DNA from: Alphaproteobacteria bacterium
Lineage (GTDB): Bacteria; Pseudomonadota; Alphaproteobacteria; Geminicoccales; Geminicoccaceae
Assembly: GCA_009908425.1 (NCBI GenBank)
Contig: JAAAPF010000332.1
Coordinates: 1 to 53,425 of the forward strand
Length of the DNA: 53,425 bases
Reading direction: 5' to 3'
Shown here: piece by piece, positions 34,487 through 43,796 of the stretch
Layout: each line of letters begins with the position of its first letter
Position numbering within the stretch: the first letter of the stretch is position 1
Notes under the pieces: generated by a model
What the model was told of the DNA's origin: nothing
Database searches by the model: none
What the model saw: the letters and a program-made list of their open reading frames with translations, nothing else
Position numbers and translations under genes: made by a program

Positions 34487-35452
34487 ATGAGCCAACCGCG
34501 CACCCTTGGCGACGAGCCCGTCGCGCCCGCCGTCACCGTCGTCGAGGTCGGCCCCCGCGACGGTTTTCAAGGCGAGCGCCGCTTCATCCCGACGGCGCGC
34601 AAGATCGAGCTGATCGAGGCCTTGATCGACACCGGGCTGCCGGTCGTCGAGGTCACCGCCTTCGTCTCGCCCAAGGCGGTGCCGCAGCTCGCCGACGCCG
34701 CCGAGGTCGTCGCCGGCATCCGCAACCGCGACCGCGCCGAGCTGCTGGCGTTGGTGCCCAACCTCGAGGGCGCGGAGCGGGCGATCGCCGCCGGCGTCGA
34801 CAGCATCGGCCTCGTGGTCTCCGCCTCCGAGAGCCACAATGCCAAGAACCTCAACCGTACGGTCGACCGCTCCCTCGCCGGTTTCGCCGACGTGGTGGCG
34901 GCGGCGCGCGCCGCCGGGGTCGACGTCAAGGGCGGCATCGCCACCAGCTTCGGCTGTCCCTTCGAGGGCGACGTGCCGGCGGCCCGGGTGGTGCACATCG
35001 CCCGGCGCTACGCCGAGCTCGGCGTCACCCGCATCGGCCTCGCCGACACCACCGGCATGGCGCAGCCCAGGCACGTCCGGGCGGTCGTCCGCGCCGTGCG
35101 CGCCGCCCTGCCGGCGGCCGAGCTGGGCCTTCATCTGCACGACACCCGCGGCATCGGCCTCGCCAACGCGGTGATCGGTCTCGAAGAGGGCGTCCGCCGC
35201 CTCGACGCGTCGGTCGCCGGCCTCGGCGGCTGTCCGTTCGCGCCGGGGGCGACCGGCAACGTCTGCACCGAGGATCTGATCTTTCTCCTGGACGGCCTCG
35301 ACCTCGCCACCGGCGTCGACCTCGACCGGCTGATCGGGGTCGCGCGGCGGGTGGAGGAGCTCGTCGGCCGCGCGCTGCCGGGCCAGGTGATGAAGGCCGG
35401 GACCCGCGCGGCGCGGCATCCGCTCGAAGCGGTTCCCACCGCCGCCGGCTGA
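34487..35452 (+). CDS. Hydroxymethylglutaryl-CoA lyase family enzyme
   Basis: The enzyme belongs to the DRE-TIM lyase group, which cleaves 3-hydroxy-3-methylglutaryl-CoA (or a close analogue) to acetyl-CoA and an oxo acid. The 321-residue product has the start motif VEVGPRDGFQGE (catalytic Arg-Asp), the metal-binding pair in GLHLHDTRG, LADTTGMAQP, and the loop GLGGCPFAPGATGNVCTEDL with the catalytic Cys. The ATG at 34487 follows GAGGGGGG; a longer upstream frame does not look conserved. With the divergent CoA-transferase it recalls pathways for leucine or citramalyl/itaconate-type CoA esters, so the true substrate could differ from HMG-CoA. Confidence 0.9.
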   Translation: MSQPRTLGDEPVAPAVTVVEVGPRDGFQGERRFIPTARKIELIEALIDTGLPVVEVTAFVSPKAVPQLADAAEVVAGIRNRDRAELLALVPNLEGAERAIAAGVDSIGLVVSASESHNAKNLNRTVDRSLAGFADVVAAARAAGVDVKGGIATSFGCPFEGDVPAARVVHIARRYAELGVTRIGLADTTGMAQPRHVRAVVRAVRAALPAAELGLHLHDTRGIGLANAVIGLEEGVRRLDASVAGLGGCPFAPGATGNVCTEDLIFLLDGLDLATGVDLDRLIGVARRVEELVGRALPGQVMKAGTRAARHPLEAVPTAAG

Positions 35453-35467
35453 CGGCCGCCCGCCCCC

Positions 35468-35482
35468 ACCGGCCGCGCCGGT
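35468..35482. terminator. Short hairpin between convergent genes
   Basis: A 6-bp stem with a 3-nt loop (ACCGGC, CGC, GCCGGT) fills the gap between the lyase stop and the EF-hand gene stop. It is short and has no T-run, so its role as a terminator is only suggested by position. Confidence 0.3.
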
Positions 35483-35827
35483 TCAGCGCACGCGCACGCC
35501 GGGGAGCTCGGCCAGTTCCTCCTCGCTCAAGACCCCGTCGCCGTCCTGGTCGAGTTGATCGAACTGCGCGGCACGGCTGCGCTGCGCGGCGTCGCTGACA
35601 CCTGCCCCGCCCGGTCGCGGGGTCTCCACGAACTCCTCGTGATCGAGGACGCCGTCGCCGTTCTGATCCAGCATCAAGAGCAACCGCTCCGCCCGCACGC
35701 CGCCGCCTTCGGGCGCGGTTTGGGCCAGCGAGACGGCCGGCTCCGCGGCCACGGCCGCGGCGAACGCCGCGGCGACGATCCAGGCCGAAGCGGCCGGACC
35801 GAGCCCAGCGGTGGCGGTGCGTTCCAT
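35483..35827 (-). CDS. Secreted EF-hand calcium-binding protein
   Basis: The 114-residue product has an N-terminal signal peptide (hydrophobic stretch AWIVAAAFAAAVAAEPAVSLA, shown here shortened as AAAFAAAVAAEP) and two canonical EF-hand loops, DQNGDGVLDHEE and DQDGDGVLSEEE, each with Asp at positions 1, 3 and 5 and Glu at 12. A calcium-binding role in the periplasm or outside is therefore likely. The ATG at 35827 follows GAGAGGAAAC. It lies 82 nt downstream of the metallophosphoesterase gene on the same strand. Its partner is unknown. Confidence 0.85.
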   Translation of the reverse strand: MERTATAGLGPAASAWIVAAAFAAAVAAEPAVSLAQTAPEGGGVRAERLLLMLDQNGDGVLDHEEFVETPRPGGAGVSDAAQRSRAAQFDQLDQDGDGVLSEEELAELPGVRVR

Positions 35828-35909
35828 AGTTTCCTCTCCCGGTTGTTTTCCACCCGCGCTCGGTGAAGATTTCCGGGTTCCCGCTCCGGCGCAATCCTGC
35901 GGAGGTCGC

Positions 35910-37652
35910 TCACCCCGGCGCGGCCTCGTCGTCGTCGACCGCCACCGGCTCGGGCGCGGCCAGATCCAGGCGGCCACCCGCGCCGGCGGCGAGGCTGAGG
36001 ATGTTGAAGCGGGCGGCGCCGGCGGGCGCCATCACCGGCGACGGCGCCGAGACCAGGCGCACCCCGGCGCACGCCCCGATCCAGTCGATGTGGCGGTGAC
36101 CGTGGAGCACCACCGCCCGCTCGGCCAGCGGGCGCAGCTCGCGCACGAACCAGCTGCCGTTGATCAGCACCGTGCCGATGCGCGCGGCGAGGGTGGCGAC
36201 GGGGCGCGGATACTCGACGACGTGGTGGTGCAGCGCGACGAGCCAGCGGGCCTCGGGCCAAAGCCGCGCGATCGCGGCGATGCCGCGGGCCTGCTCGGCG
36301 GTGACCAGGCCGAGCGCGTTGGTGAAGGAGAAGTGGGTCTCGGCGTTCGAGTTGAGCATGATCACGCCGAGACCGTCCGGCTTCTCCGGCGGTCGCACCA
36401 GCGGGAAGGCGCCGTGCCACAGCCGCGCCACCCAGCCGCGGCTCGGGGTCGAGCCGGTGGCGGCGAAGTGGCGGATAGCCGCGCGCTCGGGCGCCAGCGC
36501 CGCCGAAAGGGTGCAACCGAGCCCGGCGCCGTCGGCGGCGAGCACGTGCACGCGCTCGCCCTGCACCGCCTCCATCGCCGACAGCGTCCGGAGCCGGCGC
36601 AACTGCTTGCGCGGGCTGCCGGGCAGATCCAGCCGGGCCGGGTTGGCGCGGTCGATCACGTTCAAGTCGTGGTTGCCGGGCAGGAGCAGGGTGCGCTCGC
36701 GCACGCCCGGACGGCGCTCGAGCGCGTCGAGGAACGCCGCCCATTCGGTCGACCGGCCGGCATCGGTCATGTCGCCGGTGACCAGCACCAGATCCAGCGG
36801 CCGCGCGGCGTGGCAGGCGTCGACCCGGCGCAGCGCCCCCTCCAGTCGGTCGTTGCCGCGGGGGCCGGCGCGGCCGCTCTCCAGGCGGAACTCGTAGGGG
36901 CCACCGACGGTGTGGAGGTCGGAGAGATGCGCCACCCGCCATCGCTGCGCACCCTCGGCCGGGACGTCGAAACGCGCGACGCCGCGGGGCTGCGCCATGG
37001 TAGCGTCGGCGAGCCCCCAGCCGAGCGACGCCAAGGCCAGATACCCGCTCAACAGCGCGAGCGTGTTGTAGAGCGCCGGCTCGACCAGCCGAAGCGGGTC
37101 GGCGAGGTCGACGGGAACGCCGATCCAGCGGGTCGACGGCCACGCCAGAACGAAGACGGCGACGGCGAGGGCACTGGCGAGCAGGCCGGCGACCGCCGCG
37201 CTCGCGGCGCGGGTGCGGGCGAGCTCGTCGCGGCTGCCCCGCTGGGCGACCACCCGCTCGACGCCGTGGCGCAGCGCCTCGCGGAAGAGGGCGTAGCCGG
37301 GCTGCACCGTGAGCGCGTTGAGCGACCAGAAGCTACGCTCCGCCAGTCGGAGCAGCGGCCGGCCGCCGAGCCACCCGACGGCGGCCACCGCCACCACCAC
37401 CGGCACCGCCACCAGGCCCGCGGCCGAGGCCACCTGCCCCGACAGCGTCGCCAGCCAGCCGCCGACGACCAGCGGGGTGATGCCCAAGAGCGCGCCCGGC
37501 ACGACGACCAGGACGCCGGCGGCGAGGGCGAGCTTCGCCGGGCTGATCTCGGCCACCAGACTGCCGGTGATGGCCAGCAACGAGCGCCCGCGAGGACTGG
37601 AGGTGTCGTCCTCGACGTCGCCCTCGCGCGGGTCGATCAACGGCGGCGTCAC
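35910..37652 (-). CDS. Membrane-anchored metallophosphoesterase
   Basis: The 580-residue product has about four membrane segments in residues 40-215 and a calcineurin-like phosphoesterase domain after them. All metal-binding motifs are present: SDLH (residues 244-247), TGDMTD, PGNHDLN, ALHHHVVEYP and LHGHRHIDW. The enzyme probably hydrolyses a phosphate ester at the membrane; related anchored enzymes act on nucleotide-lipid or phospholipid headgroups, but the substrate is not evident. The GTG start overlaps the stop of a small upstream ORF by 4 nt (GTGA), which suggests they are coupled. The C-terminus is acidic (DDDEAAPG). Confidence 0.88.
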   Translation of the reverse strand: MTPPLIDPREGDVEDDTSSPRGRSLLAITGSLVAEISPAKLALAAGVLVVVPGALLGITPLVVGGWLATLSGQVASAAGLVAVPVVVAVAAVGWLGGRPLLRLAERSFWSLNALTVQPGYALFREALRHGVERVVAQRGSRDELARTRAASAAVAGLLASALAVAVFVLAWPSTRWIGVPVDLADPLRLVEPALYNTLALLSGYLALASLGWGLADATMAQPRGVARFDVPAEGAQRWRVAHLSDLHTVGGPYEFRLESGRAGPRGNDRLEGALRRVDACHAARPLDLVLVTGDMTDAGRSTEWAAFLDALERRPGVRERTLLLPGNHDLNVIDRANPARLDLPGSPRKQLRRLRTLSAMEAVQGERVHVLAADGAGLGCTLSAALAPERAAIRHFAATGSTPSRGWVARLWHGAFPLVRPPEKPDGLGVIMLNSNAETHFSFTNALGLVTAEQARGIAAIARLWPEARWLVALHHHVVEYPRPVATLAARIGTVLINGSWFVRELRPLAERAVVLHGHRHIDWIGACAGVRLVSAPSPVMAPAGAARFNILSLAAGAGGRLDLAAPEPVAVDDDEAAPG

Positions 37653-37933
37653 GGGTCGTCCCGTCGCGCCGCGAGAGCGGCGACGGCGGCCTCCCCGATC
37701 GCGGCGTCGCCGGCGACGCGCGGGGTCTCGTCGACGGCGGCGCGTGCGGCGTCATCGCCGCGGTCCGCCTCGAACCCGGCGCGCCGGTCGACGCCGGCGC
37801 GGTGGCTCGCGACCGACACCGCGATCGGTGCGAGCGCGGTGCGAAGGGGCACGCCCGGGCGCGCGAGGCGCCGGCGCCGCCGCTCCGCGACGGCGACGGG
37901 AGCGTCGTTCGTGTTCACCAGTTCGCCGCCCAT
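37649..37933 (-). CDS. Small hypothetical protein coupled to the metallophosphoesterase
   Basis: This 94-codon ORF ends in a GTGA overlap with the start of the phosphoesterase gene. The product is rich in Ala, Arg and Asp, with a basic cluster (VAERRRRRLARPG) and an acidic Ala-rich C-terminal half, and no membrane helix. I recognise no family. The start could be the ATG at 37933 (GAGGGG ~12 nt upstream) or one at 37954. The main support for a real gene is the 4-nt overlap. Confidence 0.45.
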   Translation of the reverse strand: MGGELVNTNDAPVAVAERRRRRLARPGVPLRTALAPIAVSVASHRAGVDRRAGFEADRGDDAARAAVDETPRVAGDAAIGEAAVAALAARRDDP

Positions 37934-38154
37934 GACGCGCCGTGGCCCCTCCACTCGACCCGCGCGGTCGTGATAGCACGACGGTGGCGCGGCGGGAGGT
38001 CGGCCCGAGGGCGCAGATCGTGCCTTGGTCGGATCCCGAAGGATGGCGTCCGACGGCCATGGTGGCCGATCGCAGCATCGACATCTGGTTCAAAGCGCGG
38101 ATGCTCGGGGCAAATCATGCCGCGGTCACCGTCCGTGACATTGGGGGGATCTCC

Positions 38155-38985
38155 ATGGCGAGCCACGCCGACGACGCGACCCTGCGCCCGGTCGAGCAGG
38201 TACCGCACGCACTCGAACGCTTCGACCATCTGACCGCCGCCCTCGCCGGCCGACGCCCGGCGGTCTTTTTGGACTACGACGGCACGCTGACACCGATCGT
38301 CCAGCGCCCGGAGATGGCGGTGCTGTCCGAGCGCGGCCGCGCCGTGGTCGACGCCATGGCCAAACAACTGCCGGTGGCCGTGGTCAGCGGCCGCGACCGT
38401 CCCGACGTCGAGAAGCTGGTCGGCCTCGACGACGTCATCTACGTCGGCAGCCACGGCTTCGACATCGTCGTGCCCTCGGGCGAGCGGGTGGAGAACCCGA
38501 TCGGCGGCGACTATGCGCCGTTGCTGGACGAGGTCGAGCGCCGGCTCGCGACGGGCTTCGAACCGATCGACGGCGCGCAGGTGGAGCGCAAAAAATTTTC
38601 CATCGCCGCCCATTACCGCAACGTCGCCGACGCCGATTACGCCCGTTTCCGCGAGGTCCTGGATGCCGTGGAAGCCGACCACGACGACATCAAGGAGAAA
38701 ACCGGCAAGAAGGTCTTCGAACTGCAGCCCAAGCTGGACTGGGACAAGGGCAAAGCGGTACTGTGGTTGCTGAAGGCTCTGGAGATGGAGGGGCCCGACC
38801 TGGTGCCGATGTTCTTCGGCGACGACGTCACCGACGAGGACGCCTTCGCCGCTCTGCAAGGTCGGGGGGTGTCGGTGATCGTCGCCGATCGCGAGGACGA
38901 CAGCACCGGGCGGCGCACCGCGGCCAGCTTTCGGGTCCACGACACCGACGAACTCTTGACGCTGCTCGTGCGTCTGACGCCGTAA
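38155..38985 (+). CDS. otsB: Trehalose-6-phosphate phosphatase
   Basis: OtsB removes the phosphate from trehalose 6-phosphate. The 276-residue product has the HAD nucleophile motif [12 protein letters not shown], the [12 protein letters not shown] segment, [13 protein letters not shown], the cap residue region [13 protein letters not shown], and the closing [12 protein letters not shown] with catalytic Asp residues. The ATG at 38155 follows GGGGGGA; the frame is open upstream but without a clear start site. A GH65 phosphorylase gene starts 48 nt downstream. No otsA (GT20 synthase) is in the window, so the source of the phosphorylated sugar is not visible. A related disaccharide phosphate is possible. 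Confidence 0.92.
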   Translation: MASHADDATLRPVEQVPHALERFDHLTAALAGRRPAVFLDYDGTLTPIVQRPEMAVLSERGRAVVDAMAKQLPVAVVSGRDRPDVEKLVGLDDVIYVGSHGFDIVVPSGERVENPIGGDYAPLLDEVERRLATGFEPIDGAQVERKKFSIAAHYRNVADADYARFREVLDAVEADHDDIKEKTGKKVFELQPKLDWDKGKAVLWLLKALEMEGPDLVPMFFGDDVTDEDAFAALQGRGVSVIVADREDDSTGRRTAASFRVHDTDELLTLLVRLTP

Positions 38986-39033
38986 CGCCGCGGCGGGCGC
39001 TGGACACCACCGCAACGAACGAGGGCAACGACC

Positions 39034-41496
39034 ATGGGCGACTGGAGCCTGGTCTACGAGGCCTACGATCCGAAGGCACAGGGACTGCGCGAAGCGTTGT
39101 GCACGCTCGGCAACGGCTTTTTCTGCTCGCGCGGCGCCTTCGCGTTCGAAACCGCCGACGACACCCACTACCCGGGGACCTACCTGGCCGGCGGCTACAA
39201 CCGCGCCGTCACCCCGATCTCGGACCGCGAGGTCGAGAACGAGGACCTGGTCAACTTCCCGAACTGGCTGTGTCTGACCTTCAGGCCGGCCGACGGCGAG
39301 TGGCTGTCGCTGGAAACCTACGAGGTGCTGTCGTTCCGCCAGGAGCTCGACCTCAAGAGCGGGGTCGCGAGCCTGGTCATGCGGGTGCGCGACCACGGCC
39401 AACGCGAGACGGTGGTGGAGGAGCGCCGGCTGGTCAGCATGGCCGACCCCCATCTCGCCGCCATCGAGCTCAAGATCACGCCCGAGAACTGGGCCGGGCC
39501 GATCGAGGTCGCCTCCGCCCTCGACGGCCGCGTCATCAACTGGGGGGTCAAGCGCTACCGCCAGCTCGCCAGCCGCCACCTCGACGTCCTCGATGACCGG
39601 CACTTCTCGGGCGATCTCACCGGCGACGACATGCTGGCGGTGACCGTCGAGACCAACCAGTCCAAGCTGCGCGTCGGCGAGGCCGCCCGCACCCGCCTCT
39701 TCCGCGACGGCCGGCGGATGGAGGTGCAGATGACGCCGGCGGACGAGCCCGGCTGTCCGCGCCAGATCTTCACCTTCCACGCCGACGAGGGCGAGCCGAC
39801 CCGGGTGGAGAAGGTCGCCGCGCTCTACAGCTCGAAGGACAAGGCGATCTCCGAGCCCGGCCTCGCGGCCCGCGAGCTCGTCGACGTCGCGTCCGATTTC
39901 GACGAGCTCGTGGACAAGCACGCCCACGCCTGGAACGGGCTTTGGGGCCGCTTCGACGTCCAGGCGGAATCGGACGATCCGCAGCTGCAGATGATCGTGC
40001 GGCTGCACATCTTCCAGCTGATCCAGAGCGTGTCGCCGCACACCCTCGACGTCGACGCCGGCGCCCCGGCGCGGGGCTGGCACGGCGAGGCCTATCGCGG
40101 CCACATCTTCTGGGACGAGCTCTACATCCTGCCGTTCATCGACACCCACTACCCGGACATCAGCCGGGCGCTGTTGCGCTACCGCTACCATCGCCTCAGG
40201 AAGGCGCGTTGGGCGGCGGAGCACGCCGGCCACGGCGGCGCGACCTATCCCTGGCAGAGCGGCAGCGACGGCCGCGAGGAGAGCCAGGTGATGCACCTGA
40301 ACCCGCGCTCGGGCCGCTGGGTGCCGGACGCCAGCGCCCAGCAGCGCCACGTCAACCTCGCCATCGCCTACAACATGTGGGCGCATTACCAGCTCACCGG
40401 CGAGCGGGCCGCGCTCGAGACCGGCAACGCCGACGTCATCATCGAGATCGCGCGCTACTTCGCCTCGCTGGCGCAGTGGAACGAGGCTCGCGACGGCGGT
40501 CGCTTCGAGATCCATGGGGTTATGGGGCCGGACGAGTTCCACGAGTCCTATCCCGACGCGGAGGAGCACGGGCTCCGGAACAACGCCTACACCAACGTCA
40601 TGGTCTCCTGGCTGATGGAGACCGCGCTCCAGGTGGTCGAGGCGCTCGACGACGAGCCGCGCCGCGACCTCGTCCAACGCCTCGGCATCACCGAAGCCGA
40701 GCGCGACCGCTGGGATCGGCTCAGCCGGCGGATGTACGTGCCTTTCCACGCCGACGGCGTCATCAGCCAGTTCGAGGGCTACGACAACCTCCTGGAGTTC
40801 GACTGGGAGGGCTACCGCGAGAAGTACGGCAACATTCAACGCCTCGACCGCATCCTGGAGGCCGAAGGCGACAGCGCCGACCGCTACAAGCTCGCCAAGC
40901 AGGCCGACGCCTTGATGCTGTTCTACCTGTTCGATCAGCCGCAGATGGAGGCGCGCTTCCAGCGCCTGGGCTATCCGTTCTCGGCCGAGCACTGGCTCAA
41001 GAACGTCGACTACTACCTGGCGCGGACGTCGCACGGGTCGACCCTGAGCTTTCTGGTCCACGCCTGGGTGCTGGCGCGGCATCGCCCCGATCAGTCCTGG
41101 GAGTACCTCCTGACCGCCCTCAACAGCGACGTCGGCGACATCCAGGGCGGCACCACCGCCGAGGGCATCCATCTCGGGCTGATGGCCGGCACCGTCGACC
41201 TCGTCCAGCGCGGGCTCACCGGCCTACAGGCGCGCGACGGCAAGCTCATCTTCGATCCCAGCCTGGTCGGCTCGATCCGCCGGATCGCGACCGCACTGCA
41301 GGTCTTCGGGCACTGGATCATGCTGGAGGCCACGCCCGACACGCTGACGCTCGAGTTCGACATCCGCTGGCAGCGCCGCGCCGAGCGCATCCCGGTGGAG
41401 GTCGCGGGCCGCATCGAGGAGTTCGAGCCCGGTGTGCGCAAGACCGTGCCGCTCAAGCAACCGACGGTGGTAGCGGTGGACGCCGCCGGGGCGTGA
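39034..41496 (+). CDS. GH65 family disaccharide phosphorylase (trehalose/maltose/kojibiose type)
   Basis: This is an inverting glycoside phosphorylase of family GH65, 820 residues. Such enzymes split alpha-linked diglucosides with phosphate to give beta-glucose 1-phosphate plus glucose, or the reverse. The order is an N-terminal beta-sandwich, an (alpha/alpha)6 barrel, and a short C-terminal beta domain. The general acid is Glu501 in [10 protein letters not shown]. Upstream lies [13 protein letters not shown], a substrate-loop segment. [16 protein letters not shown] near residue 710 is the phosphate-binding loop of phosphorylases, so a hydrolase (acid trehalase) is less likely. Which disaccharide is used cannot be told. 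Paired with otsB (48-nt gap), trehalose or a relative is probable. Confidence 0.9.
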   Translation: MGDWSLVYEAYDPKAQGLREALCTLGNGFFCSRGAFAFETADDTHYPGTYLAGGYNRAVTPISDREVENEDLVNFPNWLCLTFRPADGEWLSLETYEVLSFRQELDLKSGVASLVMRVRDHGQRETVVEERRLVSMADPHLAAIELKITPENWAGPIEVASALDGRVINWGVKRYRQLASRHLDVLDDRHFSGDLTGDDMLAVTVETNQSKLRVGEAARTRLFRDGRRMEVQMTPADEPGCPRQIFTFHADEGEPTRVEKVAALYSSKDKAISEPGLAARELVDVASDFDELVDKHAHAWNGLWGRFDVQAESDDPQLQMIVRLHIFQLIQSVSPHTLDVDAGAPARGWHGEAYRGHIFWDELYILPFIDTHYPDISRALLRYRYHRLRKARWAAEHAGHGGATYPWQSGSDGREESQVMHLNPRSGRWVPDASAQQRHVNLAIAYNMWAHYQLTGERAALETGNADVIIEIARYFASLAQWNEARDGGRFEIHGVMGPDEFHESYPDAEEHGLRNNAYTNVMVSWLMETALQVVEALDDEPRRDLVQRLGITEAERDRWDRLSRRMYVPFHADGVISQFEGYDNLLEFDWEGYREKYGNIQRLDRILEAEGDSADRYKLAKQADALMLFYLFDQPQMEARFQRLGYPFSAEHWLKNVDYYLARTSHGSTLSFLVHAWVLARHRPDQSWEYLLTALNSDVGDIQGGTTAEGIHLGLMAGTVDLVQRGLTGLQARDGKLIFDPSLVGSIRRIATALQVFGHWIMLEATPDTLTLEFDIRWQRRAERIPVEVAGRIEEFEPGVRKTVPLKQPTVVAVDAAGA

Positions 41497-41599
41497 AGGC
41501 CGCGGACCGGAACCGCGGGCGCCACCGCGGGGTTGAATGGCGCGTCGTTTGCATTCCGCCGCCGGTCCGCGCCGGCGGCGGCGCCGGGGGAGGAACGTG

Positions 41600-42897
<1,298 letters not shown>

Positions 42898-42925
<28 letters not shown>

Positions 42926-43719
42926 GCCGCCGTCACGGCGTCGACCGCGTCGCGGAGCGCCGGGCCGAAACGCGGATCGTCGTAGAGGCTCTGGTGGTCG
43001 TCGTCGGCAAAGACGCGGTGATCGGTCAACCGCGGGATCCGCCGCACCAGGGCCGCGGTGCGCGCCGGCGTGACCAGCTCGTCGCGCCCGGCGCTGATCA
43101 CCGCCACGGGCTCGTCGGCGTCGGCGAGCCGGTCGGCGCTGTCGAAGGGATGGCGCAGCAAGAGGCCCACCGGCGCCCACGGATAGCGTTCCCGCGCGAG
43201 GGCGCGGACCGAATCGAACGGCGTGATCAACACCGCCCCGGTGACCTCGCGCTCGGCGACCACCGCGGCGGCCACGGCCGCGCCCAGACTGGCGCCGACC
43301 ACCACGAGCGGCCGCTCGGGCCAGCGCGCCCGCAGCCGGTCGGTGAGGGCGAGCGCGTCGGCGACGAGCGCGCGCTCGCTCGGCCGCCCCTCGCTCGGGG
43401 CGTAGCCGCGGTAGTGGAAGGCGACGACGTCGGCGCGCGGCAGGCGCTCGTGCAGGAAAACGGCGAAGTCCTGGGCGTTCCAGGCGTTGCCGGGAAAGCC
43501 CAGGACGATCGGCGTGGCGCCCGCCGGCGCCGGGATGTGCACCCCGTGCAGGGTGGCGCCGTCGTCGCTGGTGAGCGTCCAGTGCTCGGCCGCCGCCGGC
43601 AGCGGGTCGGCCGGCGCTGCCGTCCGCTCGCGCGGAAACAGCATGGCGTCCTGCATGACGAACAGCGCACCCACCGCCGCGGCGTAGAGCACCGCGGCCG
43701 CAATCCCGATCTCGACCAT
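42898..43719 (-). CDS. Membrane-anchored alpha/beta hydrolase
   Basis: The 273-residue product has a membrane anchor at residues 3-22, the QDAMLFPRE and LGFPGNAWN motifs of the BEM46/YsoC-like alpha/beta hydrolase group, [11 protein letters not shown], the nucleophile elbow GASLGA, and AGRDELVTP for the acidic residue. The His is in [11 protein letters not shown]. The ATG at 43719 has a GAGGCG site; an in-frame start 22 codons upstream exists, but the residues between are Arg-rich and not family-like. Substrate unknown. It is divergent from the P-type ATPase gene with 77 nt between the starts. Confidence 0.85.
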
Positions 43720-43796
43720 CGTCCGTCGCCTCACCGCACGCCCCCCGACCCCGCCGAGCCAAGCGACCCGGCCGCTTCGACGCAAGGGACCGTGGG

